Shown here: in pieces, positions 34,546 to 43,269 of the stretch
How positions within the stretch are numbered: position 1 is the first letter of the stretch
Layout of the letters: each line of letters begins with the position of its first letter
Translations under genes and position numbers: made by a program
Origin: Nereida sp024640765
GTDB taxonomy: Bacteria; Pseudomonadota; Alphaproteobacteria; Rhodobacterales; Rhodobacteraceae
Reading direction: 5' to 3'
Length of the DNA stretch: 64,000 bases
Assembly: GCA_024640765.1 (NCBI GenBank)
Contig: JAHEEK010000001.1
Location: forward strand, 186,001 to 250,000
Notes under the pieces: model-generated
What the model saw: the letters and a program-made list of their open reading frames with translations, nothing else
The model's database searches: none
What the model was told of the DNA's origin: nothing

Positions 34546-34991
34546 AGGGTGCGCACCATTGTTTGATAGCCGTCGCGTGCGACAAAGCCCAAACGCTCAT
34601 AAAGGCTAAGTGCACGTGAGTTTGTTTTGCCAACTTCCAGATGAATGGCTGTTACTCCGGCATCGGCCAATGTACGTGGTAAGCTGATTAGCACGTCACT
34701 GCCCATCCCACGTCCGCGTATGTTTTCGCGGATGAAAAATTCATCGATCATGCAAATGAGGCCGCCAAATTCAACTGACCATGTGAAAGTCACGATGACA
34801 TAGCCAACCGGTGCAACTTTTGGCCCGATCAAATACACGCAGCCAAACGGACTTCCATCAAGAAGCGGCGCGATGGTTTGGCCGATCTGTGTTTCATCCG
34901 TGGTGATACCTTCACTTTGATGAAGCGCCAACACCATGGTGATGAGTTTGGGCAGAGCCTCAGGCCCCGCAAGATGTAAAGTTGTGCTCAT
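34542..34991 (-). CDS. GNAT-family N-acetyltransferase
   Basis: A 149-residue acetyltransferase. The acetyl-CoA pyrophosphate loop is 'ENIRGRGMGSDVL' near residue 92, preceded by 'GLICMIDEFFI' and followed by 'NSRALSLYERLGFV', the usual motif B. Substrate unknown. It overlaps both neighbours by four bases, so it belongs to a nucleoside hydrolase-GNAT-selO transcript. Confidence 0.9.
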   Translation of the reverse strand: MSTTLHLAGPEALPKLITMVLALHQSEGITTDETQIGQTIAPLLDGSPFGCVYLIGPKVAPVGYVIVTFTWSVEFGGLICMIDEFFIRENIRGRGMGSDVLISLPRTLADAGVTAIHLEVGKTNSRALSLYERLGFVARDGYQTMVRTL

Positions 34992-35950
34992 GATGGGCCC
35001 TTTGATGAAGTGTGGGGCAGGGTGGCCAATCGTTCTGTTAACAGGGCGAAGAAGTCGTCTGCGTCAATGTTTTGCATGAAGGTTGCATTGGCTGCGTGTT
35101 CGGTAATCCGCCAAAAATCAACGACCGTCATACCAAGGGTCAACTCAGAGCCTGTTTCAACAGTTACGTTCACGTGGCGGCCCTCAAAAAGCTGAGGCGC
35201 AACGAGATAGGCAATCACGCAGGGGTCATGCAGCGGCGCACCGTCTGTGCCGTATTTTTGGGTATCGAAGCGTTCAAAAAAATCGAGCCACTCTGCGACT
35301 GTTGTGCCAAGGGTAGTGCCCAAGGCGCGAAAGGCCTCGATGCGCGGTTTTGTTGCAAGCGCTTTATGGGTGACATCCAGCGGCATCATCGTAATCGGCA
35401 CGCCAGAACGCAGCACGATGTCAGCGGCCTCAGGGTCTACGAAGATGTTGAATTCTGCCGCTGGCGTGATGTTACCCACTTCAAAATAGGCACCGCCCAT
35501 AAGCACGATTTCTTCGATGCGTTCCGTGATATCTGGTGCTTGCTGCATGGCTTTCGCGATGTTGGTTAGCGGCCCAAGCGGGCAGAGCGTCACGGTTTTG
35601 CTAGGCTTGGCGCGCAAGCTCTCAATGATAAAGTCTACGCCGTGCTCAGGGCGAAGCGTCATGGTTGGCTCTGTCATCACAGGGCCGTCCAACCCCGTGC
35701 CGCCGTGCACATGTTCGGCTGTAATTAGCGGGCGCGATAGTGGCACTTCACACCCTGCATAAACGGGTACGTCAGCGCGTCCCGCTAGTTCACACACCAC
35801 CCGCGTATTTCGTTCCGTCAGGGGCAGTGGGACGTTGCCGGCCACGGCTGTTATCCCCAGTACGTCAATTTCGGGGCTTGCCAGCGCCAGTAAAATCGCG
35901 ATTGCGTCGTCTTGGCCGGGGTCCGTATCGATGATGATTTTACGGGTCAT
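34988..35950 (-). CDS. Inosine/uridine-preferring nucleoside hydrolase
   Basis: About 320 residues. The N-terminal calcium-binding motif 'IIIDTDPGQDDAIAILLAL' is clear, and later 'LVLMGGAYFEVGNITPAAEFNI' (written in part here) and 'DPCVIAYLVAP' supply the substrate Asn, His and Asp. It splits ribonucleosides into base and ribose for salvage. ATG 35950 is chosen, since 18 extra upstream residues in the open frame would overlap mazG. It starts two bases after the mazG stop. Confidence 0.93.
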   Translation of the reverse strand: MTRKIIIDTDPGQDDAIAILLALASPEIDVLGITAVAGNVPLPLTERNTRVVCELAGRADVPVYAGCEVPLSRPLITAEHVHGGTGLDGPVMTEPTMTLRPEHGVDFIIESLRAKPSKTVTLCPLGPLTNIAKAMQQAPDITERIEEIVLMGGAYFEVGNITPAAEFNIFVDPEAADIVLRSGVPITMMPLDVTHKALATKPRIEAFRALGTTLGTTVAEWLDFFERFDTQKYGTDGAPLHDPCVIAYLVAPQLFEGRHVNVTVETGSELTLGMTVVDFWRITEHAANATFMQNIDADDFFALLTERLATLPHTSSKGPS

Positions 35951-35952
35951 AT

Positions 35953-36786
35953 TTAAGCACCTTTTGCCATTTGTGCGCGCAGCGCCACTTTGGCTGCGTT
36001 CCACAGGCTGTCCATTTCGTCTAGCGTGCTGTCCTCAGGGCTTTTGCCGGCTTTGGCCAACTCTGCCTCGATCCACGCGAACCTTGTGGTGAATTTGGTG
36101 TTGGTGCGCCGAAGAGCCGCCTCTGGGTCAACGCCAAGATGGCGGGCCAGATTTGCCATTACGAACAGCAAATCGCCCATCTCATCTTCAATTGCATCGG
36201 CATCTTTATCCGCTGCGGCGTCCACCAGTTCGGCCGCTTCTTCTTTCAGTTTATCCAGCACTTGCGTTGTTTCGGGCCAGTCAAACCCTACACGCGCGGC
36301 GCGTTTTTGCAGCTTTTGGGCGCGTAGCAGGGCCGGCAGACCCAAAGCGACCCCGTCCAGAACACCAGCTTCGCCACGCTTTTCGCGCTCGGCGGCCTTG
36401 ATGGTTTCCCAGTCTTTTTTTTGCTGCTCTGCTGACTTTTCGCGGTTTTGATCGCCAAATACATGGGGGTGACGGTCCAGCATTTTTTGCGCAATAGCGT
36501 CTGCCACATCGTCAAACGTAAAGTGGCCAGCCTCCGTGCCGATTTGCGTCTGATAGACGGTTTGTAGCAGCAAATCGCCAAGCTCTGATTTCAGATCAGC
36601 GACGTCATTGCGCGCGATGGCGTCGGCAACTTCATAAGCCTCTTCAATGGTATAGGGGGCGATGCTGTCAAAAGTTTGCTCTATATCCCACGGGCAGCCC
36701 GTATCTGGATCGCGCAAACATTCCATGATGTGCAGTAAGCGTTTGATGCCGCCGTTTGGCGAGTGGATCAGCTCATGATTTTGCAT
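35953..36786 (-). CDS. mazG: Nucleoside triphosphate pyrophosphohydrolase MazG
   Basis: Hydrolyses NTPs to NMP and PPi as a housecleaning enzyme. The 277 residues contain two MazG domains with the acidic metal sites 'EEAYEVADAI' near residue 40 ahead of 'ELGDLLLQ', and 'EEAAELVDAAADKDADAIED' near 180 ahead of 'EMGDLLFV'. ATG 36786 has a perfect GGAGG seven bases upstream. First gene of the run leading to selO. Confidence 0.95.
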   Translation of the reverse strand: MQNHELIHSPNGGIKRLLHIMECLRDPDTGCPWDIEQTFDSIAPYTIEEAYEVADAIARNDVADLKSELGDLLLQTVYQTQIGTEAGHFTFDDVADAIAQKMLDRHPHVFGDQNREKSAEQQKKDWETIKAAEREKRGEAGVLDGVALGLPALLRAQKLQKRAARVGFDWPETTQVLDKLKEEAAELVDAAADKDADAIEDEMGDLLFVMANLARHLGVDPEAALRRTNTKFTTRFAWIEAELAKAGKSPEDSTLDEMDSLWNAAKVALRAQMAKGA

Positions 36787-36912
36787 TATGTACCTCCTCA
36801 AGCGCCTGTTTGGGGCAACATATGCATTCAGCGCCCAGAGTTCCAATGCATTCGAGGCGCAACGTTTGATCAACGGACTTAGCGGGCCCGCATTCGGCAA
36901 AGAGAGGCTGAT

Positions 36913-37341
36913 ATGAAGCGAAAAGGAAAAGTGAAAGTGATCTTCAGTATTGTGATTGGCATTGTGGCAAGCATCGTAGTTGCTGCCGCCTACATTCGTT
37001 TGGCGCCTGTATCTGTGGCCCGAGCGCCGATTCCTGCGTCATTGACGGTGGGGGAGTATCCCGTCGCGGGGGGGCATTATGCCGTGCGCAAAGTCACGGA
37101 TGTTGAGGCCGCATTGGCTAAGGTTACGTCTGCACTATCGGCCTTGCCGCGCACGCGCAAAGTTGCGGATGGACCGGCTACATTTGTGACCCGAAGCGCG
37201 CTTTGGGCGTTTCCAGATGTGACGCGTGTTTGGATTGACGGTGACAAAGTGCATATCGCAGGGCATTTGATTTACGGCAAATCTGATCTGGGCGTGAATA
37301 AAGCGCGGATCACGGCGGTCTTGGCGCGCTCAGGCCTCTAA
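36913..37341 (+). CDS. DUF1499 family membrane-anchored protein
   Basis: A 142-residue protein with one N-terminal helix (about residues 9-28) and a periplasmic DUF1499-like domain. The closing segment 'TRSALWAFPDVTRVWID' followed by 'YGKSDLGVNKARITAVL' is the family hallmark. Function unknown. It precedes prfA by 39 bases. Confidence 0.82.
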   Translation: MKRKGKVKVIFSIVIGIVASIVVAAAYIRLAPVSVARAPIPASLTVGEYPVAGGHYAVRKVTDVEAALAKVTSALSALPRTRKVADGPATFVTRSALWAFPDVTRVWIDGDKVHIAGHLIYGKSDLGVNKARITAVLARSGL

Positions 37342-37380
37342 AAGCTTGCGTGCTGTTCTGGCATTGGGCACATAGGGCGC

Positions 37381-38430
37381 ATGATCCCAGCTGATACCCT
37401 CGCGCAAATTTTGCAACGCCACGAATACCTTGAAGCCGCTATGTCCGAGGCGGGCGCAGATATTGCGACTTTGTCCAAAGAATACTCTGACCTTGGTCCC
37501 GTTGTGGCACAGATCAATGCCTACCAGCAGCTTTTGCAGAACTTAAGTGACGCAGAAGAAATGATGTCTGATCCAGAAATGCGTGAGCTTGCGGAGATGG
37601 AATTGCCGGATCTGCGGGCGGCTGTTCCCGACGCGGAGCGTGACCTGCAACTTGCGCTCTTGCCAAAAGATGCGGCTGACGCGCGGCCAGCAATGATCGA
37701 AATCCGTCCGGGAACAGGTGGCGACGAGGCCGCACTTTTCGCAGGTGATTTGTTGCGCATGTATCAACGATATAGCGAGGCGCAGGGCTGGAAATTCGAA
37801 ATCATCGAGCATCAGGAAACTGAGCTGGGCGGTATTAAGGAAGTGACTGCACACGTGCAGGGCGCGGGTGTTTTTGCCAAATTGAAGTACGAAAGCGGCG
37901 TGCACCGCGTGCAGCGTGTTCCGACCACTGAAAGCGGCGGGCGTATTCATACTTCTGCGGCAACGGTGGCTGTATTGCCCGAGGCCGAGGATGTAGAACT
38001 ACAGATTGATGCAGGCGATCTGCGCATTGATACGATGCGGGCCAGTGGTTCAGGCGGACAGCACGTTAACACAACCGACTCCGCCGTACGTATTTTGCAC
38101 ATTCCGACCGGCATCATCGTGGTGAGTTCGGAAAAATCGCAGCACCGTAACCGCGAAATTGCGATGCAGGTTTTGAAAACACGGCTTTATGACATGGAAC
38201 GCCAGCGGGTCGATGATGCACGTTCCGCTGACCGCAAAAGCCAAGTTGGCAGTGGTGACCGGTCCGAGCGCATTCGTACTTATAATTTCCCGCAAGGCCG
38301 TATGACAGATCACCGGATCAATCTGACGCTTTACAAGTTGGACGCGATTATGGGCGGCGATCTGACCGAGACCATTGACGCGCTAACTGCTGAAGCACAG
38401 GCAAATCTTTTGGCCGAGATGAACGGATGA
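37381..38430 (+). CDS. prfA: Peptide chain release factor 1
   Basis: Ends translation at UAA and UAG. The 349-residue length is usual. The codon-reading loop reads 'RVPTTES' near residue 185 in place of the common RVPATES, and the catalytic 'GSGGQHVNTTDSAVRI' (GGQ) lies near 223. The C-terminal 'GSGDRSERIRTYNFPQGR' fits. Its stop overlaps the start of prmC by four bases; PrmC methylates the GGQ glutamine. Confidence 0.97.
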   Translation: MIPADTLAQILQRHEYLEAAMSEAGADIATLSKEYSDLGPVVAQINAYQQLLQNLSDAEEMMSDPEMRELAEMELPDLRAAVPDAERDLQLALLPKDAADARPAMIEIRPGTGGDEAALFAGDLLRMYQRYSEAQGWKFEIIEHQETELGGIKEVTAHVQGAGVFAKLKYESGVHRVQRVPTTESGGRIHTSAATVAVLPEAEDVELQIDAGDLRIDTMRASGSGGQHVNTTDSAVRILHIPTGIIVVSSEKSQHRNREIAMQVLKTRLYDMERQRVDDARSADRKSQVGSGDRSERIRTYNFPQGRMTDHRINLTLYKLDAIMGGDLTETIDALTAEAQANLLAEMNG

Positions 38431-39284
38431 GCACGCCCGCAACGGTGCAATCTGCTTTGATGGCAGCAATTGTGCGGTTGCGTGAGGCGGGCGTTGCTGA
38501 GCCTGCACCTGATGCGCGCCGCCTAATGGCCCACGCGCTTGGCATCGCTGCATCGCGTCTGACACTTCACAGCCATGATACAATTTCCGCGCAGGCGGCG
38601 GTCACTTTTGAAGCCTACGTCGATGCGCGATTGGGCCATCAACCTGTGGCACAAATCATCGGTCGACGCGCATTTTACGGCCGCGAGTTTGTTGTGACCA
38701 AAGATGTGCTCGATCCGCGCCCTGATACTGAAACGCTTATTGAGCGGGCGTTATCTGCGCCTTATTCAAAAGTTCTTGATCTTGGCACAGGGTCGGGGTG
38801 CATTCTTGTGACTTTGCTTGCTGAAAATCCGGCCGCGACGGGTGAGGGGGCCGATCTTTCTGCGGCGGCTTTGGCTGTTGCTCAACAAAATGCTGCGGCC
38901 TGCGGTGTGGCGGACCGTACCGCATTTTACCGCTCGGATTGGTTGAGTGGGGCGAGCGGCCCGTATGATCTGATCGTTTCAAATCCGCCTTACATTGCCG
39001 AAGATGAAATGGCAGGACTTGCCCGCGATGTGCGCGAGTGGGAGCCGCATATGGCGCTGACACCTGGCGCCGATGGGCTGAAGGTCTATCGCGTTCTGGC
39101 GTCTGATGCGGCGCAATTTTTGACAGCAGATGGGCGTGTGATCGTCGAAATTGGCGCAGGTCAGGGGGCAGATGTTGTGGTGCTGTTTCAGCAGGCGTTA
39201 TGGATAAATGTCGGCTTGTTTAAGGATATTAACGGCAAGGACCGCGTTGTGTGTGCTCAAAAGTCACCAGCACAGGTGATTTAA
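38427..39284 (+). CDS. prmC: Release-factor glutamine methyltransferase PrmC
   Basis: Methylates the GGQ glutamine of release factors using S-adenosylmethionine. The 285 residues show the N-terminal helical domain, 'VLDLGTGSGCILVTLL' near residue 115 and the catalytic 'VSNPPYIAEDEM' near 188. The ATGA overlap with prfA couples the two proteins. A weak hairpin (ACACAA/TTGTGT then CTTTT, 39295-39314) after the stop may end the transcript. Confidence 0.95.
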   Translation: MSTPATVQSALMAAIVRLREAGVAEPAPDARRLMAHALGIAASRLTLHSHDTISAQAAVTFEAYVDARLGHQPVAQIIGRRAFYGREFVVTKDVLDPRPDTETLIERALSAPYSKVLDLGTGSGCILVTLLAENPAATGEGADLSAAALAVAQQNAAACGVADRTAFYRSDWLSGASGPYDLIVSNPPYIAEDEMAGLARDVREWEPHMALTPGADGLKVYRVLASDAAQFLTADGRVIVEIGAGQGADVVVLFQQALWINVGLFKDINGKDRVVCAQKSPAQVI

Positions 39285-39498
39285 GGCATTAAATACACAA
39301 AGTTTGTGTCTTTTGGCTTGCGACTGCCTGCGCCAAGTGCTTTTGTCTACCTAGCGATGGGGTTGGAACCAGTTCGATCATCGCTGTTAAGCTGACACTG
39401 CGAATATTGGAAGCCGCGACGCGCTTCTTTACGCATGTATCACGTATAAAATGGACTGCGCCGATGTGAGGCGCCACTAAACGGGCCATCGATACCTT

Positions 39499-40089
39499 AT
39501 GAGATCATCTAAAAACCGCTCGCGGAACAAAAGCCGCAACACTAATCGCCCGTCCGGTGGCAACGTCATTAACCGCGTTTTTGACAGCTCTGGTCCCGAA
39601 GGCAAAGTGCGCGGCACCCCTCAGCAAATCATTGATAAATACACACAACTAGCTCGCGATGCCCAGCTTTCCGGTGACCGCGTTGCCGTCGAAGCGTTTC
39701 AGCAGCATGCTGAACATTACTTGCGTATCCTTGGCGAAGCGCAGCGTGAAGTTGAGGCAAAGCGCGAAGAGCAAGAGCGCCTGAACCGCGAGCGTCAAGA
39801 GCAACGCGACCGTGAACGCCAAGAGCGCGCCGAGCGTCAGGAACGTGAAGGCGGCCCCGTTGAGGCATCGGAAGATGCCAGTGAGGCACCCTCTGAGCAA
39901 AATGCGGACGCAGATGCGCCAACTTCTGAAGATGCACCGGCTGAGCGCCCGAAGCGTATCCGCCGTCCGCGCAAGCCTCGTGTTGCGAAAACAGATGAAA
40001 ATGGGTCGGCAGAGGCAGCTTCAGAGCCTTCAGCTCCGTCAGAGGCCCCTGCAGCTGAGCAAACGCCCGACACATCCGCAGCCGAGTAA
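39499..40089 (+). CDS. DUF4167 domain-containing protein
   Basis: A 196-residue protein. The first ~80 residues are the alphaproteobacterial DUF4167 domain, with a basic N-terminus, 'VFDSSGPEGKVRGTPQQI' near residue 28 and 'DAVAVEAFQQHAEHYLR'-like helices. The rest is low complexity: a Glu/Arg-rich charged coil, then an Ala/Glu/Pro tail with an Arg-rich island ('RPKRIRRPRKPRVAK'). This suggests nucleic-acid or ribosome contact. Function not established. The 214-base gap upstream holds no gene that I can see. Confidence 0.82.
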   Translation: MRSSKNRSRNKSRNTNRPSGGNVINRVFDSSGPEGKVRGTPQQIIDKYTQLARDAQLSGDRVAVEAFQQHAEHYLRILGEAQREVEAKREEQERLNRERQEQRDRERQERAERQEREGGPVEASEDASEAPSEQNADADAPTSEDAPAERPKRIRRPRKPRVAKTDENGSAEAASEPSAPSEAPAAEQTPDTSAAE

Positions 40090-40154
40090 GCTGTTAAGCG
40101 TCTACAGACTGCGCTGAATGCGGCCAAGCTGCGCTTAGCATCACGTTACTCCAC

Positions 40155-40997
40155 TCAACCAGCAGCTACGGCGCGGGCGAGAGCACAGAATTGTTCTAGC
40201 CCAACTGTTTCAGCGCGCTCGGTCGGTTTGATACCTGCTGCAATAAGGCGGTCCTCGATATCGGGTGCCACGCCTTTGAGTGATGCGCGCAGCATTTTGC
40301 GGCGTTGGTTAAATCCTGCCGCCACAACCCGTGATAACACCTTGGCGTCCGCCTCAAACCGTGGTTTGGGAAGGGCTGTCAAATGCACCACTGCTGAATG
40401 CACTTTCGGTGCGGGTGTGAACGCCTCTGGTGGCAGTGACATCGCGATACGCGTATCTGCGCGCCACTGGGCCAAAACGGCCAGTCGTCCGTAGGCTTTG
40501 CTGCCCGGTTCCGCGACGATACGCATGGCGACTTCGCGCTGGAACATCAACGTGAGGCTGCTCCAGAATGGGGGCCATTCAGGTGGGGTTAACCATCGCA
40601 CCAACAACTCTGTACCCACGTTATAAGGAAGATTTGCTGCAATTCGGATGGGCGGCGTCAGATGCTCACGCGGGTTCACATCAAGCGCGTCACCGATGAC
40701 ATAGGACAGCCGGTCGGGGTAGGCGGCGCTGATTTGATCCAGTACGGGCCCACAGCGGGGGTCTTTTTCAATTGCCAAGACGCGGCGCGCGCCTTCGGCC
40801 AGCAACCCACGGGTCAAGCCGCCGGGACCAGGTCCGATTTCAAGAACATCGCAATCTGTCAGTGAGCCTGCCTGCCGTGCAATTTTTGCCGTAAGGTTCA
40901 AATCTAACAAGAAGTTCTGGCCAAGGGATTTTTTGGCAGACAGCTGGTTTTCCGCAATTACATCTGCAAGCGGGGGAAGGGTATCTATCTGGGCCAT
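40155..40997 (-). CDS. rsmA: 16S rRNA dimethyladenosine transferase RsmA (KsgA)
   Basis: Dimethylates A1518 and A1519 of 16S rRNA. The 280 residues contain 'KKSLGQNFLLD' near residue 22, the SAM loop 'VLEIGPGPGGLTRGLL' near 51, and the catalytic 'RIAANLPYNVGTELL' near 118. Last gene in the lptF-lptG-lptD-surA-pdxA-rsmA series, the same order as in many proteobacteria. It starts three bases after pdxA. Confidence 0.97.
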   Translation of the reverse strand: MAQIDTLPPLADVIAENQLSAKKSLGQNFLLDLNLTAKIARQAGSLTDCDVLEIGPGPGGLTRGLLAEGARRVLAIEKDPRCGPVLDQISAAYPDRLSYVIGDALDVNPREHLTPPIRIAANLPYNVGTELLVRWLTPPEWPPFWSSLTLMFQREVAMRIVAEPGSKAYGRLAVLAQWRADTRIAMSLPPEAFTPAPKVHSAVVHLTALPKPRFEADAKVLSRVVAAGFNQRRKMLRASLKGVAPDIEDRLIAAGIKPTERAETVGLEQFCALARAVAAG

Positions 40998-41000
40998 AAG

Positions 41001-42017
41001 CTATTTTTCTGTTGTAGCGGGCGCGGCGTTGCCCGTTTTTGCATCGGCCATTTTGTGTGCCGTGTTCAGGGCGGCGATAAGACTATCCGCATCTGCAATA
41101 CCTTGGCCCGCAATGTCAAAAGCGGTGCCATGATCAGGTGAGGTTCTAATAAAAGGCAACCCAAGGGTGACGTTGACGCCGCCCGAAAAATCAAGCGTCT
41201 TGATCGGGATAAGCGCTTGGTCGTGATACATGCATACCGCCACATCATAGTTTTTGCGTGCGGCTGCGTGAAACATTGTATCGGCTGATAAAGGCCCCGT
41301 GATGTTCATGCCTTCACGGCGCAAGGCATCTAGCACTGGGGTGATCATGTCGATTTCGTCGCGCCCCATGGTACCACCTTCGCCCGCGTGGGGGTTTAGG
41401 CCTGCCACCGCAATCCGCGGGGCGTCTATACCAAGGTCACGTCTTAGCGCGCGGTGGGTGATCAACAGCGTGTCCGTTAATCGCGCTGCGGTCAGCTGGG
41501 TCGGGACGTCCTCAAGGGGGATATGAATGGTGACAGGCACAATGCGAAGCGCGTCGCACGCCAGCATCATGACAACCTGATCTACGCCTGCCAATGCTGC
41601 AAGATATTCTGTGTGACCTGGGTAGACAAAATCTGCACCGTCTTTCAGCGCTTTTTTGTTTATGGGCCCTGTGCACAACGCGCTGGCTTCACCCGATTGC
41701 ACCAAGGACACACCACGCGCGATGGCTTCGATAACACCGGCTGCATTTCTGCGGTCTGGCTGTCCAGCTATGTTTTCGGCCGGAAAAGTAATCGGCAGAA
41801 CAGGTAGCGCTTCGGCACTTACGTGCACTGCGTCTTGGGGGGTATGTATCTCGCGGATGGGAATGCCGACCGGTATGTGTCGTGGGTCACCGATGTAGAA
41901 AAACGGCTGTCGGCCCCGCAAACGGTCCCATGCCTTGGCGGCAATCTCGGGGCCGATGCCAGCGGGTTCACCGCAACTAAGCGCGATTGGGGCTTTTTGC
42001 TGTGCGGTTTGGGTCAT
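41001..42017 (-). CDS. pdxA: 4-hydroxythreonine-4-phosphate dehydrogenase
   Basis: Acts in the DXP-dependent pyridoxal phosphate pathway. The 338 residues show 'LSCGEPAGIGPEIAAKAW' near residue 13, zinc-binding His residues in 'YPGHTEYLA' near 132 and 'MYHDQALIPIK' near 267, and the closing 'TSPDHGTAFDIAGQG'. It starts three bases after the surA stop, so the two are co-transcribed. Confidence 0.96.
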   Translation of the reverse strand: MTQTAQQKAPIALSCGEPAGIGPEIAAKAWDRLRGRQPFFYIGDPRHIPVGIPIREIHTPQDAVHVSAEALPVLPITFPAENIAGQPDRRNAAGVIEAIARGVSLVQSGEASALCTGPINKKALKDGADFVYPGHTEYLAALAGVDQVVMMLACDALRIVPVTIHIPLEDVPTQLTAARLTDTLLITHRALRRDLGIDAPRIAVAGLNPHAGEGGTMGRDEIDMITPVLDALRREGMNITGPLSADTMFHAAARKNYDVAVCMYHDQALIPIKTLDFSGGVNVTLGLPFIRTSPDHGTAFDIAGQGIADADSLIAALNTAHKMADAKTGNAAPATTEK

Positions 42018-42020
42018 TTC

Positions 42021-43256
42021 CTATTGGTCAGTAATGATCGCATCTGCGCGTAGTTCGGCCAAGAAGCCCTCGGCCAACCGCTCAACACGTTCGTTCAAAA
42101 GTGAGGTGCGGATGGCACCACGGTCTATGTTCTCGCCAAGTTGGGGTGTGCGACCGCATAGCATCAAAAACACCAAGGTATCGCCACCGGCGCGCGTTAG
42201 CGCAGTTGAAACTTCGTTGTCGTCCAGTTTGGCTAGCTCAAGCGCGATGTCGTTGGGGATATCTGAAGTTGCCAGCGCACCGCGGTCCAAAACGCGCGCA
42301 GGTTGACCTTGGGCAACGCCGTAGAGATCATCGCATGTATCGACGCTGGCACGGATTTCTGCAGCGCGTTTGAGCCCCGCTTCAGAGCGCCCGCCAGCGA
42401 TGTAATAGGCCGCATAGTCGATTGCTGCAGGGGCGGGGCTTGGTGCGCTTGTTTCTTCAATGCCGCGCAGTTGAAACAGGACGACGGCTTCGCCGGATGA
42501 GATGGGCTGTGTGACCGCACCGCGCTGCAGGGACAAAAAGCGCTGTGCGATGGCTGGTGGAAAGTCCGACAGGGTACGCCAGTTCAGCCGGCCACTGTTT
42601 TCGCGGCTGTTTGACAGTGAATACTGTCGTGCCAGCGCTGCAAATTGTGCGATTGATTGAACCTGTGAAATCTCTTCCGCGCGCGCGCGGGTTTCATCTG
42701 CGACTTCTGGTAAATTCGCCAACACGATCTCGGACAGCAGAACTCGTACGCCCCCCGCTTGGTTAGCTGATGACAGGGCGATGCGGCGCTCGATCTCGGT
42801 GTCGGTGACTGCCGCGCGGGGCGCAAAGCGTGCCCGGACAAACTCGCGCCAACCGATGCCAACTTCGACGAAACTGCGAAATGATTTCTGGTCTACGCCG
42901 TCTTGGGCAATTGCGGTGATGAATTGTTCAAGTGTGAGCCCACCGCGACCTGCAAATTCTGCCATCCCTTCAAGAACCTGCTCGCGGTTTGGAGTTATCC
43001 CCGCTGTTGCAAGTGCGTCTTGCTTGAGCCGGTCATCAATGAGTTGCTCGCGTGCCAAGTCTGCAGGGTTGCCCGGCGCATTGAGTACTTGCAAAAAGCG
43101 CGCCCGTTGATCCAACTCGTAGCCGGTGATGACAAGGTCGTTCACCTTGATCGCGGGAGCGAATTGGTTTTGCGCCAGTGTCGCCGAGGAACAGACAACA
43201 AAAGCAAAAGCCACCTGTGAGGCGCTCTTGGCGAAACGGGAAAACGATTTGATCAT
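42021..43256 (-). CDS. surA: Periplasmic chaperone/peptidyl-prolyl isomerase SurA
   Basis: A 411-residue secreted protein with an N-terminal signal peptide (about residues 1-28). It has a SurA_N chaperone domain ('VNDLVITGYELDQRARFLQ') and a parvulin-type region near 170-275 ('LARQYSLSNSRENSGRLNWRT' in part, then 'GAVTQPISSGEAVVLFQL'). SurA guides outer-membrane proteins, including LptD, to the Bam complex. The neighbouring lptD gene supports the call. Confidence 0.88.
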   Translation of the reverse strand: MIKSFSRFAKSASQVAFAFVVCSSATLAQNQFAPAIKVNDLVITGYELDQRARFLQVLNAPGNPADLAREQLIDDRLKQDALATAGITPNREQVLEGMAEFAGRGGLTLEQFITAIAQDGVDQKSFRSFVEVGIGWREFVRARFAPRAAVTDTEIERRIALSSANQAGGVRVLLSEIVLANLPEVADETRARAEEISQVQSIAQFAALARQYSLSNSRENSGRLNWRTLSDFPPAIAQRFLSLQRGAVTQPISSGEAVVLFQLRGIEETSAPSPAPAAIDYAAYYIAGGRSEAGLKRAAEIRASVDTCDDLYGVAQGQPARVLDRGALATSDIPNDIALELAKLDDNEVSTALTRAGGDTLVFLMLCGRTPQLGENIDRGAIRTSLLNERVERLAEGFLAELRADAIITDQ

Positions 43257-43269
43257 TGTGCTGCTGGCC

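Noticed and set aside
39285..39498. Gap between prmC and the DUF4167 gene as a possible RNA gene
   Set aside because: A weak ACACAA/TTGTGT hairpin is present, but no cloverleaf, conserved box or convincing frame was found.
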